This document shows, in pieces, positions 53,480-62,538 of a DNA stretch of 64,000 nt. Numbering within the stretch: the first letter of the stretch is position 1; each line of letters begins with the position of its first letter. The notes under the pieces are model-generated. The model saw only the letters and a list, made by a program, of their open reading frames with translations. It was not told where the DNA came from and searched no databases. The position numbers and the translations under genes were made by a program. The DNA comes from PALSA-350 sp963834445 (GTDB lineage: Bacteria; Acidobacteriota; Terriglobia; Terriglobales; Acidobacteriaceae), in the NCBI GenBank assembly GCA_963834445.1, contig CAWIBU010000003.1:186001-250000 (forward strand), given 5' to 3'.

Positions 53480-54052
53480 CTATACGCCGTGCTGGATGGC
53501 GGCGGCTGGTTTGTGCTCATCGAGGTATTCTTCGATGCACTGGTCGAGTATGCCGTGGGCATGGAGGATGAAATCGACGGCATCGCGGCCCGCTCCCTGG
53601 CCACCGTGGCTGGCGGTGACGTAGTGGGCAGCTGCCTTCACGTGTTCACGGGCGTTGGCGACCGCTATGGCGAGGCCGCAGACCCGCATCACGGGCAGAT
53701 CGACGATGTCATCCCCTACGTAGGCAATCTGGTCGAGCGTGAAGGACCCGCGCTGCATGATTTCGCGCAGCGCGTTTATTTTGTACTCCTGGCCCATGTA
53801 AACGTATTCCATGCGCAGGGCGCGGGCGCGCATAGCCACGGTTTCTGAGGTGCGTTTGGTGATGAGGCCACAGTGCAGGCCACCGATGCGGGCCAGGGAG
53901 ATGCCCACGCCATCCTGAGCATGGAAGCCTTTGGCCTCAAAATGGCTTTCGCCGTGGGGCAGAATCCAAATTTTGCCGTCGGTCAGCACGCCGTCGACGT
54001 CGAAGAGGATAAGGCGGATGCGGCGGGCTCGTTCGGCAGCAGAAAAATCCAT
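53480..54052 (-). CDS. kdsC: 3-deoxy-D-manno-octulosonate 8-phosphate phosphatase
   Basis: A 190-residue HAD phosphatase of the C0 type with no cap domain. DVDGVLTDGKIW holds Asp18 and Asp20, and GDDIVDLPVM is motif IV; LITKRTSETVAMRA is the central part. KdsC removes phosphate from KDO-8-P on the route to lipopolysaccharide inner core. The next LPS genes are not in the window. Alternative HAD targets cannot be fully ruled out. Confidence 0.87.
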   Translation of the reverse strand: MDFSAAERARRIRLILFDVDGVLTDGKIWILPHGESHFEAKGFHAQDGVGISLARIGGLHCGLITKRTSETVAMRARALRMEYVYMGQEYKINALREIMQRGSFTLDQIAYVGDDIVDLPVMRVCGLAIAVANAREHVKAAAHYVTASHGGQGAGRDAVDFILHAHGILDQCIEEYLDEHKPAAAIQHGV

Positions 54053-54134
54053 AGCGCCATTCTATGCAGGTACAACTTTAGTTTGCGCACTGCATCTTGC
54101 CATGGCTACAGGCTAGCGCAATGATGGGAACGTT

Positions 54135-54584
54135 ATGAGACCTGCCAAGCATTCCCACCTGCTTCTCGCTTTAGCCGGCGCCGCCATGACCGTGGCGTTG
54201 GTCGCACCCCCCGCCTTCGCATCCGTATCGAAATATGCCGGCATTTACAGTTCGGAAGCACCGGATACGTCCGATGCAGCCGGTCCGGCAGGGCCCGCTT
54301 TCAGCGTGAGCCTGGGCCCCGATGGCACGGCTACTGTGACTCAGGATATGGGCAAAGGCGCTGTGACCACCTTCGGCCACTGGACCGATGCCGGTAGCCA
54401 GATCACCATCAAATTCGACGAGGTTGAAGGCAAGCCGACCGATGCGCCGATGGTGTTCCAGCCCAGCCACGATGGCATTCAGGCGGTGACCTGGAATCAC
54501 ACGCTCTGGGGCAAGACAACGCCTCCGGTGCTGAAGAAGGAAGAGTCCAACTGGCACCAGAACAAGAAGCACGGCTTCCTGTGA
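54135..54584 (+). CDS. Secreted hypothetical protein
   Basis: A 149-residue protein with a signal peptide (to about Ala29, PPAFA). The mature part is a small beta-rich domain (KYAGIYSSEAP, FSVSLGPDGTATVTQDMG, TTFGHWTDAGSQITIKFDE, MVFQPSHDG) resembling lipocalin-like or DUF-type fold proteins with META-like strands. Function unknown. An imperfect GC hairpin with CCCAG and CTGGG ends follows at 54596-54624, and a long inverted repeat begins further on. Confidence 0.7.
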   Translation: MRPAKHSHLLLALAGAAMTVALVAPPAFASVSKYAGIYSSEAPDTSDAAGPAGPAFSVSLGPDGTATVTQDMGKGAVTTFGHWTDAGSQITIKFDEVEGKPTDAPMVFQPSHDGIQAVTWNHTLWGKTTPPVLKKEESNWHQNKKHGFL

Positions 54585-54595
54585 GCCGGGGCGGA

Positions 54596-54624
54596 CCCAG
54601 GTAGTAACTACTACCGGCTGGGCC
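54596..54624. terminator. Hairpin after secreted-protein gene
   Basis: CCCAGGTAGT and ACTACCGGCTGGG pair with a small bulge around AACT, starting 12 bp past the stop at 54584. No clear T tract follows, so it may be a weak or factor-dependent terminator. Confidence 0.4.
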
Positions 54625-54687
54625 TGGCTGTAACCGAGCTCCCTTCCTATCCGTGCCAACCCGTTGCGTGCATCATCCCGTCGCGCC

Positions 54688-54841
54688 GCAGCTGCGGACA
54701 AAATGCCCTCAAGCAACTGGTGGGTGGCCCATTCAAGCCTTCTTTTGGCTTGAGTGGGCGAAACGAATGTGGGTCCTGAATTGGTTAGTCCCCCTCAAGC
54801 CAAAAGAAACCAGTTGCTTGAGGGCGTTTTTCCGCAGCTGC
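54688..54841. repeat. MITE-like element with long terminal inverted repeats, family B (copy 3)
   Basis: Arms at 54688-54720 and 54810-54841 are complementary over about 32 bp with three differences (core GCCCTCAAGCAACTGG). The 89 bp inside contain the GTGGCCCATTCAAGCC / GGCTTGAGTGGGC hairpin shared with 10.3 kb. It has no ORF and ends 44 bp before the lhr-type start. Confidence 0.8.
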
Positions 54842-54885
54842 CAATTTGGACAAAGTTGTCGCAAAACAGCGCCTAAAATGGGGGC

Positions 54886-57800
54886 ATGGCCTCCCCACAA
54901 TCCAGCCTGCTTGAGCTTGAAGAAGCGGATGCCTTGGCCTGGGCGCACCCTGTGGTGCGGGAGTGGTTCATTGGCAAATTTGGTACCCCTACCTCTCCCC
55001 AGGAGCAGGGATGGCCGCTTATTTTTGCCGGCCGGCCAACACTGATCTCCGCCCCAACCGGCTCGGGTAAAACCCTGGCTGCCTTTCTGATCTGTATCGA
55101 TAAGCTCATCCGCAAAGCAATCGACGGCTCGCTCGCGGCCAGCACCGCGGTGGTCTACGTTTCTCCGCTCAAGGCGCTCAGCAACGATGTGCAGAAGAAT
55201 CTGGAGCAGCCGCTGCGAGAGATTCAGCAGCTGGCGCTGGAGCGGGGGTATCTGTGCCCGTCTATCCGGACGGCGGTGCGCACGGGCGATACCCTGCCCG
55301 CCGAACGCCGGGCGATGCTGAAGCGGCCGCCCCATATTCTCGTGACCACGCCGGAATCGCTCTACATTCTGCTTACTTCGGAAAAGAGCCGTAACAATTT
55401 GTGCAGCGTCGAGACGGTGATCGTGGATGAGATCCACGCGGTCGCCGATGACAAGCGCGGCGCGCATCTTGCCCTCACCCTGGAACGGCTGGATGCGCTG
55501 GTCTGTGGAGAAAACCGGCTCAGCCCCGGTTCGCTGATCAGCGGCCGAGCGCATCCGCCGCTGCGCATCGGGCTCTCCGCCACCCAGAATCCGATCGAGT
55601 TGGTGGCCAGCTTTCTCGGGGGACGCCGCGGGCCAGAAGTGGCCATTGTGCAGGTGGGGCAACATCGCACGCTCGACCTGAGCATCGAGCTGCCGGGCGA
55701 AGAATTAGGCTCGGTCGCGACCAATGCCATTTGGGACGATATCTACGAGCGCATGGCCGAACTGGCCCTGCAGCACCGGTCCACGCTGGTGTTTGTGAAC
55801 ACCCGGCGCATGGTGGAGCGGCTGGCCTTTTGTCTGGGCGAACGCCTCGGCCCAGAGAACGTTGCTGCCCACCATGGCAGCCTCTCGCGGAAACTGCGCT
55901 TTGAGGCGGAGCGAAAGCTCAAGAATGGAGAGATCCGCCTGTTGGTGGCCACCGCTTCGCTCGAGCTGGGCATCGATATCGGCAGCATCGACCTGGTGTG
56001 CCAGGTGAATTCGCCGCGGGCCATTGCCGCAGCCATGCAGCGTGTTGGCCGCGCCGGGCACTGGCGCGGCGCGGTTCCCAAAGGGCGCTTCTTCGCGACC
56101 ACGCGCGATGACCTGGTGGAGTCGGCGGCCCTGATCCGCGCCATGCGGGCCGGCGTGCTCGACAAGCTGGAGATTCCCGACTGCCCCATCGACGTGCTGA
56201 TGCAGCAGATCGTGGCCTGCTGCGCAGCGGAGCCATGGGAAGAAGACGCGCTCTACGAAGTACTGCGCCGCGCTCACCCCTACCGCGCGCTTTCGCGCAA
56301 AGATTACGACGAAATTCTCTGCCTGCTGGCCGACGGCATCGAAGCCAGCCGCGGCCGCTATGGCTCTTACCTGCTGCGCGACCGGGTCAACGGACGCATG
56401 CAATCCCGGCGGGGCGCACGCACCATCGCTGTTTCGAATGGCGGCACGATCCCCGACACCGCGCTCTACGCCGTTATCGTGCAGCCTGAGGGAGTACAGA
56501 TCGCCACCCTCGATGAGGACTTTGCGATCGATTCGTCGGCAGGCGATGTGATTCTGCTGGGCAACGCCAGTTGGCGCATCCAGCGGGTAGAGAGTGCCGG
56601 GCGCGTCCTGGTCGAGGACGCTCATGGCCAGCCACCCAACGTACCTTTCTGGCGGGGGGAGGCGCCGCAACGCACGTTTGAACTATGCCGTTTCGTTTCA
56701 ACGTTGCGCCAGGAGATCAGCGCGCGCACCGGCGATGTGCTCCCGGGCTACATCAGCCAATCGCACCAGCAGGTGGCGGAGACGGTGGCCTGGCTAAAGC
56801 AGGAGTGTTGCGTCGATGACGCAGGCGCGGAACAGATGATCGGCTACATCGTGGCCGGGCGCGCAGTGCTGGGCGCTGTGCCCGCGCTCGACACCATCAT
56901 CGCGGAACGCTTTTTCGATGAGGGCGGCGGTATGCAACTGATACTGCATGCGCCCTTCGGCGGCCGCATCAATAAGGCCTGGGGGCTGGCGCTGAGAAAG
57001 CGCTTCTGCCGCGGCTTCAACTTTGAACTGCAGGCCGCCGCTACCGACAACGGTCTTAACATTTCGCTGGCCGAGCAGCACAGCTTTCCACTCAGCGATG
57101 TCTTCAATTTTCTTACCGAGCAGACAGTTACTGAGCTGCTGGAGCAGGCCTCGCTTGACTCACCGATCTTCCGCGCCCGCTGGCGCTGGGACGCGGGGCG
57201 CAGCCTGCAACTGTTACGGTTCTACAATGGCAAGCGCATCGCCCCCCAGGTGCAGCGCACCCGCTCAGATGACCTGCTGGCCAGCGTTTTCCCCCAGGTA
57301 GCGGCGTGCCAGGAAAACATTAAGGGTGATATCCAGATACCGGAGCACCCTCTCATCAAGGAAGTGATGAAAGACGTGCTGACCGAGGCGATGGATCTGG
57401 AAGGATTGATCGCGCTGCTGGCCGGCATCCGCACCGGCGCGATCCGCTGCCTGGCGGTCGACAGTGCAGCCCCATCCGCCTTTGCGCATGAGCTGCTGAA
57501 TGCCAATCCTTACGCCTTCCTCGACGATGCGCCGCTCGAGGAACGGCGCGCGCGCGCGGTGAGCATGCGCGGAATGGTGCCCGACAAGCTGCTGGGCGAA
57601 GCGGGCCGGCTGGACTCCACGGCGATTGCCGAGCTGCGTGACGAGTGCTGGCCCGATGTGCGCGATGAGCATGAACTGCACGATCTGCTGTGTTCGCTGG
57701 TGGTGGTGCCTGAGGCAATCCAATCGCTGGCCGGGGCGCTGCATTGGCCGCTGTTTTTTGAGCGCCTGGTGGCCCAGGGACGGGCAACGGTCGCTGCCCA

Positions 57801-59265
57801 TGCCGGGCAACACTACCTCGTGGCCGCGGAAAGAGTCGAGCACCTGCGTCTATTGTGGCCGCCGGTCACGGTCGAGCACGCCCTTGCCTGCCCTCCCGAA
57901 AGTAAAGAGTTATTACCTGGTGATGCGGTGCGCAAAACGGTGCAGGGATGGATGGCGCTGCTTGGCCCGGTAACTTCGCGCACATTAGGCACACGACTCG
58001 GACTGGACCCGGCGGCCATTTGGGCAACCATGCTGGTGTTGGAGATGCAGGGCACCATTCTGCGGGGAAGATTCGAAGGCTCTGGCGAAACTGCGAGCGA
58101 CGAGGATGTGGAGTGGTGTGAGCGCAGACTACTGCAGCGCATTCATAAACGAACCCTCGCCGGGCTGCGCAAGCAGATCGAGCCGGTAACCCCCGCGGTG
58201 TACATGCAGTGGTTGATGCGCTGGCAGCGGGTGGCGCCGCAATCGCAATTGAGCGGTGAGTCCGGGGTTCTGGAAGCGCTGCGCCTGCTTGAGGGCTTTG
58301 AAGCCCCGGCCATTGAGTGGGAGCGGACGCTGCTGCCGCAGCGGGTTGCGGGCTACGATCCGCGTTGGCTGGACGCACTGTGCATGGAGGGTGTGGTGGG
58401 CTGGGGCCGCATATCCCCGCACCCCGCCTTCGCCACCCATGGCAGCGAGCTCTCTGCCCCCAAGCGCGTGGTGCCGACCAGCATGGCTCCGGTGACTTTC
58501 TTTGTGCGCGAAGAGGCGTTATGGATGGATCGCTGCCTGGCTGATCGCGCGATTCCCGAGCCTGCCCTGCAAGCTTGCCTGAGCGAGTTGGCGTGGCAGA
58601 CCCGCTCCCACCTGGCACAATTTGGAGCAGTATTTGCCGGCGACCTGGTGCGGGGATTAGGCGTCCCCCCGGATCAGGTGGGGCGCGCGTTGTGGGAATT
58701 GGTAGCGGCCGGCCTGGTGACAGCAGACGGATTTGACAGCCTGCGCGTGCTGATCGACCCGAGACGTAAGGCAATCTCTCAAGCTGGTGTGCGCAAACCG
58801 CGCAATACCGCCGGGCGATGGAGTCTGCTGAACCCCGCCGCCGGCGCTCTGGAAACAGTGGGCGCCCAGGCGGAGCGGCGCGAGGCCGAGATTGAGTCAG
58901 CCTGCTGGATGCTGCTGCGGCGCTACGGCGTGGTCTTCCGCGACGTGCTCGAACGCGAGACCACGATACCCCGCTGGCGCGAACTGCTGGGCATGTTCCG
59001 CCGGCTCGAGGCGAGGGGAAACGTGCGTGGCGGCAGGTTCGTGAATGGGTTTGGCGGCGAGCAATTTGCCGTGCCGGAGGCGGTGGCTTCGCTGCGCGAG
59101 AAACACGTCGTCCAGAACGGCCAGCCAATCACGGTTGCGGCCGTAGACCCGCTCAACCTGGCGGGCATCGTTGTTCCCGGGGAGCGGCCAGCCGCGGTGC
59201 CAGGAAAATCAGTCACGTTTCTCGCCGGCGCAGTTAGTCTCGAATCATTCTGTGCTCCTTGCTAA
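54886..59265 (+). CDS. lhr: Lhr-type DEAD/DEAH-box helicase
   Basis: A 1459-residue SF2 helicase. Walker A is SAPTGSGKT (55-63), motif II DEIH (181-184), motif III GLSATQNP, motif V ATASLELGIDIG and motif VI QRVGRAGH. These, the Lhr winged-helix and beta-barrel core up to about 870, and the long C-terminal extension match full-length Lhr (about 1500 residues), which unwinds RNA:DNA hybrids and DNA in repair. The start is the ATG at 54886. The rhodanese gene follows by 25 bp. Bacterial Lhr often sits with an exonuclease or metallophosphoesterase, which is not seen here. Confidence 0.93.
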   Translation: MASPQSSLLELEEADALAWAHPVVREWFIGKFGTPTSPQEQGWPLIFAGRPTLISAPTGSGKTLAAFLICIDKLIRKAIDGSLAASTAVVYVSPLKALSNDVQKNLEQPLREIQQLALERGYLCPSIRTAVRTGDTLPAERRAMLKRPPHILVTTPESLYILLTSEKSRNNLCSVETVIVDEIHAVADDKRGAHLALTLERLDALVCGENRLSPGSLISGRAHPPLRIGLSATQNPIELVASFLGGRRGPEVAIVQVGQHRTLDLSIELPGEELGSVATNAIWDDIYERMAELALQHRSTLVFVNTRRMVERLAFCLGERLGPENVAAHHGSLSRKLRFEAERKLKNGEIRLLVATASLELGIDIGSIDLVCQVNSPRAIAAAMQRVGRAGHWRGAVPKGRFFATTRDDLVESAALIRAMRAGVLDKLEIPDCPIDVLMQQIVACCAAEPWEEDALYEVLRRAHPYRALSRKDYDEILCLLADGIEASRGRYGSYLLRDRVNGRMQSRRGARTIAVSNGGTIPDTALYAVIVQPEGVQIATLDEDFAIDSSAGDVILLGNASWRIQRVESAGRVLVEDAHGQPPNVPFWRGEAPQRTFELCRFVSTLRQEISARTGDVLPGYISQSHQQVAETVAWLKQECCVDDAGAEQMIGYIVAGRAVLGAVPALDTIIAERFFDEGGGMQLILHAPFGGRINKAWGLALRKRFCRGFNFELQAAATDNGLNISLAEQHSFPLSDVFNFLTEQTVTELLEQASLDSPIFRARWRWDAGRSLQLLRFYNGKRIAPQVQRTRSDDLLASVFPQVAACQENIKGDIQIPEHPLIKEVMKDVLTEAMDLEGLIALLAGIRTGAIRCLAVDSAAPSAFAHELLNANPYAFLDDAPLEERRARAVSMRGMVPDKLLGEAGRLDSTAIAELRDECWPDVRDEHELHDLLCSLVVVPEAIQSLAGALHWPLFFERLVAQGRATVAAHAGQHYLVAAERVEHLRLLWPPVTVEHALACPPESKELLPGDAVRKTVQGWMALLGPVTSRTLGTRLGLDPAAIWATMLVLEMQGTILRGRFEGSGETASDEDVEWCERRLLQRIHKRTLAGLRKQIEPVTPAVYMQWLMRWQRVAPQSQLSGESGVLEALRLLEGFEAPAIEWERTLLPQRVAGYDPRWLDALCMEGVVGWGRISPHPAFATHGSELSAPKRVVPTSMAPVTFFVREEALWMDRCLADRAIPEPALQACLSELAWQTRSHLAQFGAVFAGDLVRGLGVPPDQVGRALWELVAAGLVTADGFDSLRVLIDPRRKAISQAGVRKPRNTAGRWSLLNPAAGALETVGAQAERREAEIESACWMLLRRYGVVFRDVLERETTIPRWRELLGMFRRLEARGNVRGGRFVNGFGGEQFAVPEAVASLREKHVVQNGQPITVAAVDPLNLAGIVVPGERPAAVPGKSVTFLAGAVSLESFCAPC

Positions 59266-59290
59266 TCTAACCAGCAAAAAGGAGGCGGAC

Positions 59291-59752
59291 ATGAATCTGG
59301 CGCTTACCGTGGTTGGGATTATTATTTGGGGCCTGTTGGCGTTTATCTGGATACGGCGCATCAAGGAACGGCGGGCCTTTGAACGCATCAGCATTACACC
59401 GGAAGCGCTACACGACCTGATAGAGGCAAAGCGGGATGTGCTGGTTCTGGACGCTCGCCAACCGCTGGATTTGTTGACGGATTCAGAGATTATTCCTGGA
59501 GCGCAAAGGGTCTCACCCCAGGATGCGCTCGATAATCCGAGTCTCATTCCTACGGATAAAGAGCTGGTTGTGTATTGCACCTGCCCCAGCGACAAAACCA
59601 GCCGGGCCATCGCGCTGAAGGCCCAGGCAGCCGCGCCACAGGTGGACATCCTGCGCGTCAAGTTCCTTAAAGGTGGCCTGGCCGCCTGGAAGGCAAAGGG
59701 CTATCCGGTGGTGCCTTACGACAAGACATTCCACCTGGATACAGGGACCTAA
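59291..59752 (+). CDS. Membrane-anchored rhodanese
   Basis: A 153-residue protein from ATG 59291 (GGAGG upstream) with an N-terminal membrane helix (LALTVVGIIIWGLLAFIWI) and one rhodanese domain. The catalytic loop is YCTCPSDKTSR, with Cys96 or Cys98 as the sulfur acceptor. LVLDARQPLDLL is the usual first strand. It is 25 bp behind lhr and likely co-transcribed, with no clear functional link. The stop codon lies in the terminal repeat of the following MITE-like element. Confidence 0.87.
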   Translation: MNLALTVVGIIIWGLLAFIWIRRIKERRAFERISITPEALHDLIEAKRDVLVLDARQPLDLLTDSEIIPGAQRVSPQDALDNPSLIPTDKELVVYCTCPSDKTSRAIALKAQAAAPQVDILRVKFLKGGLAAWKAKGYPVVPYDKTFHLDTGT

Positions 59753-59999
59753 GAGCGTTTGTGAGAACCCAGTTCCTGAAGGGTACTGGCTACACATGTT
59801 GCGGAAAAACCCTTCTCCTGAAGGGTACGGGCTTCAGCCCGTACGTAGTCATCGAAAAAATGATCCGGCTTCAGCCGCTGGGGCCAGCGTATTCAGTTGG
59901 AAATACAGCCCTCAGCGGCTGAAGCCGATTACTTCTACTTCATCATGTACGGGCTGAAGCCCGTACCCTTCAGGAATTGAGTTCTCACACACGCTCTTA
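59750..59999. mobile_element. MITE-like element with 36-bp terminal inverted repeats
   Basis: The left end (59750-59785) and the right end (59964-59999) are complementary at about 32 of 36 positions, beginning TAAGAGCG on each side. Inside, two further palindromes (GTACGGGCTTCAGCCCGTAC near 59827-59846 and 59947-59966, and GGCTTCAGCCGCTG / CAGCGGCTGAAGCC) build a nested stem. No ORF is present. The left TIR begins at the T of the rhodanese stop codon, so the insertion supplied or kept the stop. A non-autonomous element, mobilised in trans, is the likely nature. Confidence 0.8.
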
Positions 60000-60093
60000 A
60001 GCCTTCGAGATTGGGGTCCACCCGCATTGGTCGCCGAACGAGACTGGATAAACGAATTTATCAGTGACGCGCTACACTGGCCCCTGGTAGAGA

Positions 60094-62538
60094 ATGTACA
60101 AGATGCGCTTGATTCTCTCTCTCCTCGTTGCGGCAACGTTGCTGGCGCCTGTGCACGCGCGCGCCGAGTCAATCGAAGCGCGCACTGCCGGCCTCAAGAA
60201 ACTGGACGGCTTCTTCCCCCTCTATTGGGATGACAAGACGGGCAAACTGCTGCTCGAAATTCCTTCCTTCGACCAGGACTTTCTTTACCTCGATCAACTG
60301 CCTTACGGCATCGGCTCCAATGATCTTTTTCTCGATCGCGGACAGTTGGGCGCCGGCCGCGTGGTGCATTTCATGCGCAGCGGAAACAAGGTTCTCCTCA
60401 TCGAGCCGAATCTTGCCTTCCGTTCCTCCTCGCCAGACCCCGCCGAACGAGCGGCCGTGAAGCAATCTTTCGCCGAGTCGGTTCTGTTCGGCTTTACGGT
60501 TGAGGCAGAGCAGGGTGACCATGCCCTGATCGACGCCACCAATTTCTTTCTGGAAGATCCACACGGCGTGGCGGAACGGCTGGAGCAGGCCAGGCAGGGC
60601 AAATACAAGCTCGACCCAACGCGCTCGGCGATCCTGCCCGGCAGCACCAAAAACTTTCCCCGCAATACGGAAGTGGAGGCCATCCTCACCTTTACCAACA
60701 GCGCACCGGCTGCGAACTCTTACGTCGCTGACGTGACCCCCGATGCGCACGCCCTCACCGTGCACGAACACCATTCCCTGATCGAACTGCCTGGCCCGGG
60801 CTACACGCCGCGCGCCTACAACCCGAACTCTGGATTTTTCCAGAGTGGCTTTCGTGACTACTCGGCGGCGTTGGGCGCGCCGCTCGACCAGCTTTTTATC
60901 ACCCGCCATCGCCTGCAGAAAAAAGATCCGGCGGCCGCTCTCAGCGATCCGGTAACGCCCATCACTTACTACGTCGATCGCGGTGCACCGGAACCCATCC
61001 GCACGGCGCTGGTGGAAGGCGCTCGTTGGTGGAACCAGGCCTTCGAGGCTGCCGGCTACCACGATGCCTTTCGGGTCGAAGTACTGCCCGAAGGCGCCGA
61101 CCCCATGGACATTCGCTACAACATGATCCAGTGGGTGCATCGCTACACGCGCGGCTGGTCGTATGGCGAGGGCGTGACCGATCCGCGCACGGGCGAGATC
61201 ATTAAAGGCCAGGTGACGCTGGGCTCGCTGCGGGCACGGCAGGATTTCATGATCGCGCAGTCTCTGGTTGATCCGTACCTCGATGGTGCTCCCCTGCCGG
61301 CGGACAACGCGATGCGGGAGATGGTGCTGGCGCGCACCCGCCAACTGGCGGCGCACGAGGTCGGCCACACCCTCGGGTTGGCGCATAATTTTGCCGCGAG
61401 TTCTCTGGGCCAGGGCACCTCGGTGATGGACTACCCTCACCCGCTTATCACCCTCGACAGCAACGGCAAGCCCAACCTCTCACACGCCTACGCTACCGGT
61501 ATCGGCGCCTGGGACAAGGTGGCGATCACCTACGGCTATGCCGAGTTTCCCGCAGATCAGGAAGCGGCCGATCTGGCGGAGGTGCTGCGCAAAGCACAAC
61601 AGCAGGGCCTCTACTTCATCACCGACGACGATGCGCGGCCGCTGGGCAGTCTGCATCCGCACGCCCACCTTTGGGATAACGGGCCTGACCCGGCAGCCGA
61701 GCTGGATCGTGTGCTCCAGGTTCGCGCGGCGGCGCTGCAACGTTTCGGCGTGAACGCCATTCCGGTTGGCGCGCCCATGTCACAACTGGCCGATGTGCTG
61801 GTGCCGCTCTATCTCATGCATCGTTACCAGACAGAGGCCGCGGCGAAGGAAATCGGTGGACTCGATTATCGCTATGCGCTGCGTGGGGATGGGCAATTGG
61901 TCACCGCCATTGTGTCGCCCGCGGATCAGCGCAAGGCCCTGGCCGCAGTATTGCGCACGCTCTCGCCCGAGACCCTCACCCTGCCCGAACCGCTGTTGCA
62001 ATTACTGCCGCCGGTACCGCCCGGATATCCCCGCACCCGGGAGAGTTTCGCTGCCTTCACCGGCCTGGCTTTCGATCCAGTCACCGCTGCGCAATCGGCC
62101 GCGGACCTGACGCTGGCCCTGTTGTTCAATCCTCAGCGAGCCTCGCGTCTGGTGGAATATCATGCCCGCAACCCCAGCAATCCCGGCCTGGAGGAAGTGC
62201 TGGGTGCCGTGCTCAAGGCCACCTGGCAAGCGCCGCGCGCCACCGGTCTGGGGGCAGAAACTCAGTCTGCCGTAGAATCGGCCACGCTCGAAAACCTGCT
62301 CGGCCTGGCGGCTTCGAATCAGACGCTGCCCGAGGCGCGGGCGATCGCGCGTCTTGAAGTGACCGGGTTGAAGATGCAGCTCAGCGCGGCCAGTGCCCTG
62401 CCCCGTGAGCGGCAAGCACACCGCGCCGCCGCACTGGCGCGGATCGCGGAATTTGAGCGCGACCCGGCGAAGTTCGTGCCCGCGGCGCCCATCGACGCGC
62501 CTCCCGGCATGCCGATCGGCGAAGCAGACGAGCGTTAG
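60094..62538 (+). CDS. Secreted zinc metalloprotease (metzincin, DUF5117/DUF4953-like)
   Basis: An 814-residue protein with a signal peptide (to about Ala24). DUF5117-like N-terminal blocks (DGFFPLYWDDKTGKLLLEI, FLYLDQLPYGIGSND) precede the zinc site HEVGHTLGLAH (421-431), which has the metzincin HExxHxxGxxH form, followed by SVMDYPHP, a Met-turn. The C-terminal third is helical (DUF4953-like). It probably acts in the periplasm or outside. ATG 60094 and 60103 are both possible starts. The stop overlaps that of the convergent dehydratase gene. Confidence 0.9.
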   Translation: MYKMRLILSLLVAATLLAPVHARAESIEARTAGLKKLDGFFPLYWDDKTGKLLLEIPSFDQDFLYLDQLPYGIGSNDLFLDRGQLGAGRVVHFMRSGNKVLLIEPNLAFRSSSPDPAERAAVKQSFAESVLFGFTVEAEQGDHALIDATNFFLEDPHGVAERLEQARQGKYKLDPTRSAILPGSTKNFPRNTEVEAILTFTNSAPAANSYVADVTPDAHALTVHEHHSLIELPGPGYTPRAYNPNSGFFQSGFRDYSAALGAPLDQLFITRHRLQKKDPAAALSDPVTPITYYVDRGAPEPIRTALVEGARWWNQAFEAAGYHDAFRVEVLPEGADPMDIRYNMIQWVHRYTRGWSYGEGVTDPRTGEIIKGQVTLGSLRARQDFMIAQSLVDPYLDGAPLPADNAMREMVLARTRQLAAHEVGHTLGLAHNFAASSLGQGTSVMDYPHPLITLDSNGKPNLSHAYATGIGAWDKVAITYGYAEFPADQEAADLAEVLRKAQQQGLYFITDDDARPLGSLHPHAHLWDNGPDPAAELDRVLQVRAAALQRFGVNAIPVGAPMSQLADVLVPLYLMHRYQTEAAAKEIGGLDYRYALRGDGQLVTAIVSPADQRKALAAVLRTLSPETLTLPEPLLQLLPPVPPGYPRTRESFAAFTGLAFDPVTAAQSAADLTLALLFNPQRASRLVEYHARNPSNPGLEEVLGAVLKATWQAPRATGLGAETQSAVESATLENLLGLAASNQTLPEARAIARLEVTGLKMQLSAASALPRERQAHRAAALARIAEFERDPAKFVPAAPIDAPPGMPIGEADER

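Noticed and set aside
57866..59128. A long minus-strand open frame opposite the lhr-type C-terminus
   Set aside because: Arg/Pro/Ala-rich shadow composition, and the lhr frame is intact through the region.
60169..61440. A long minus-strand open frame opposite the metzincin gene
   Set aside because: The plus strand holds a signal peptide, HEVGHTLGLAH and full family length; the antisense frame has no SD and no recognisable domain.
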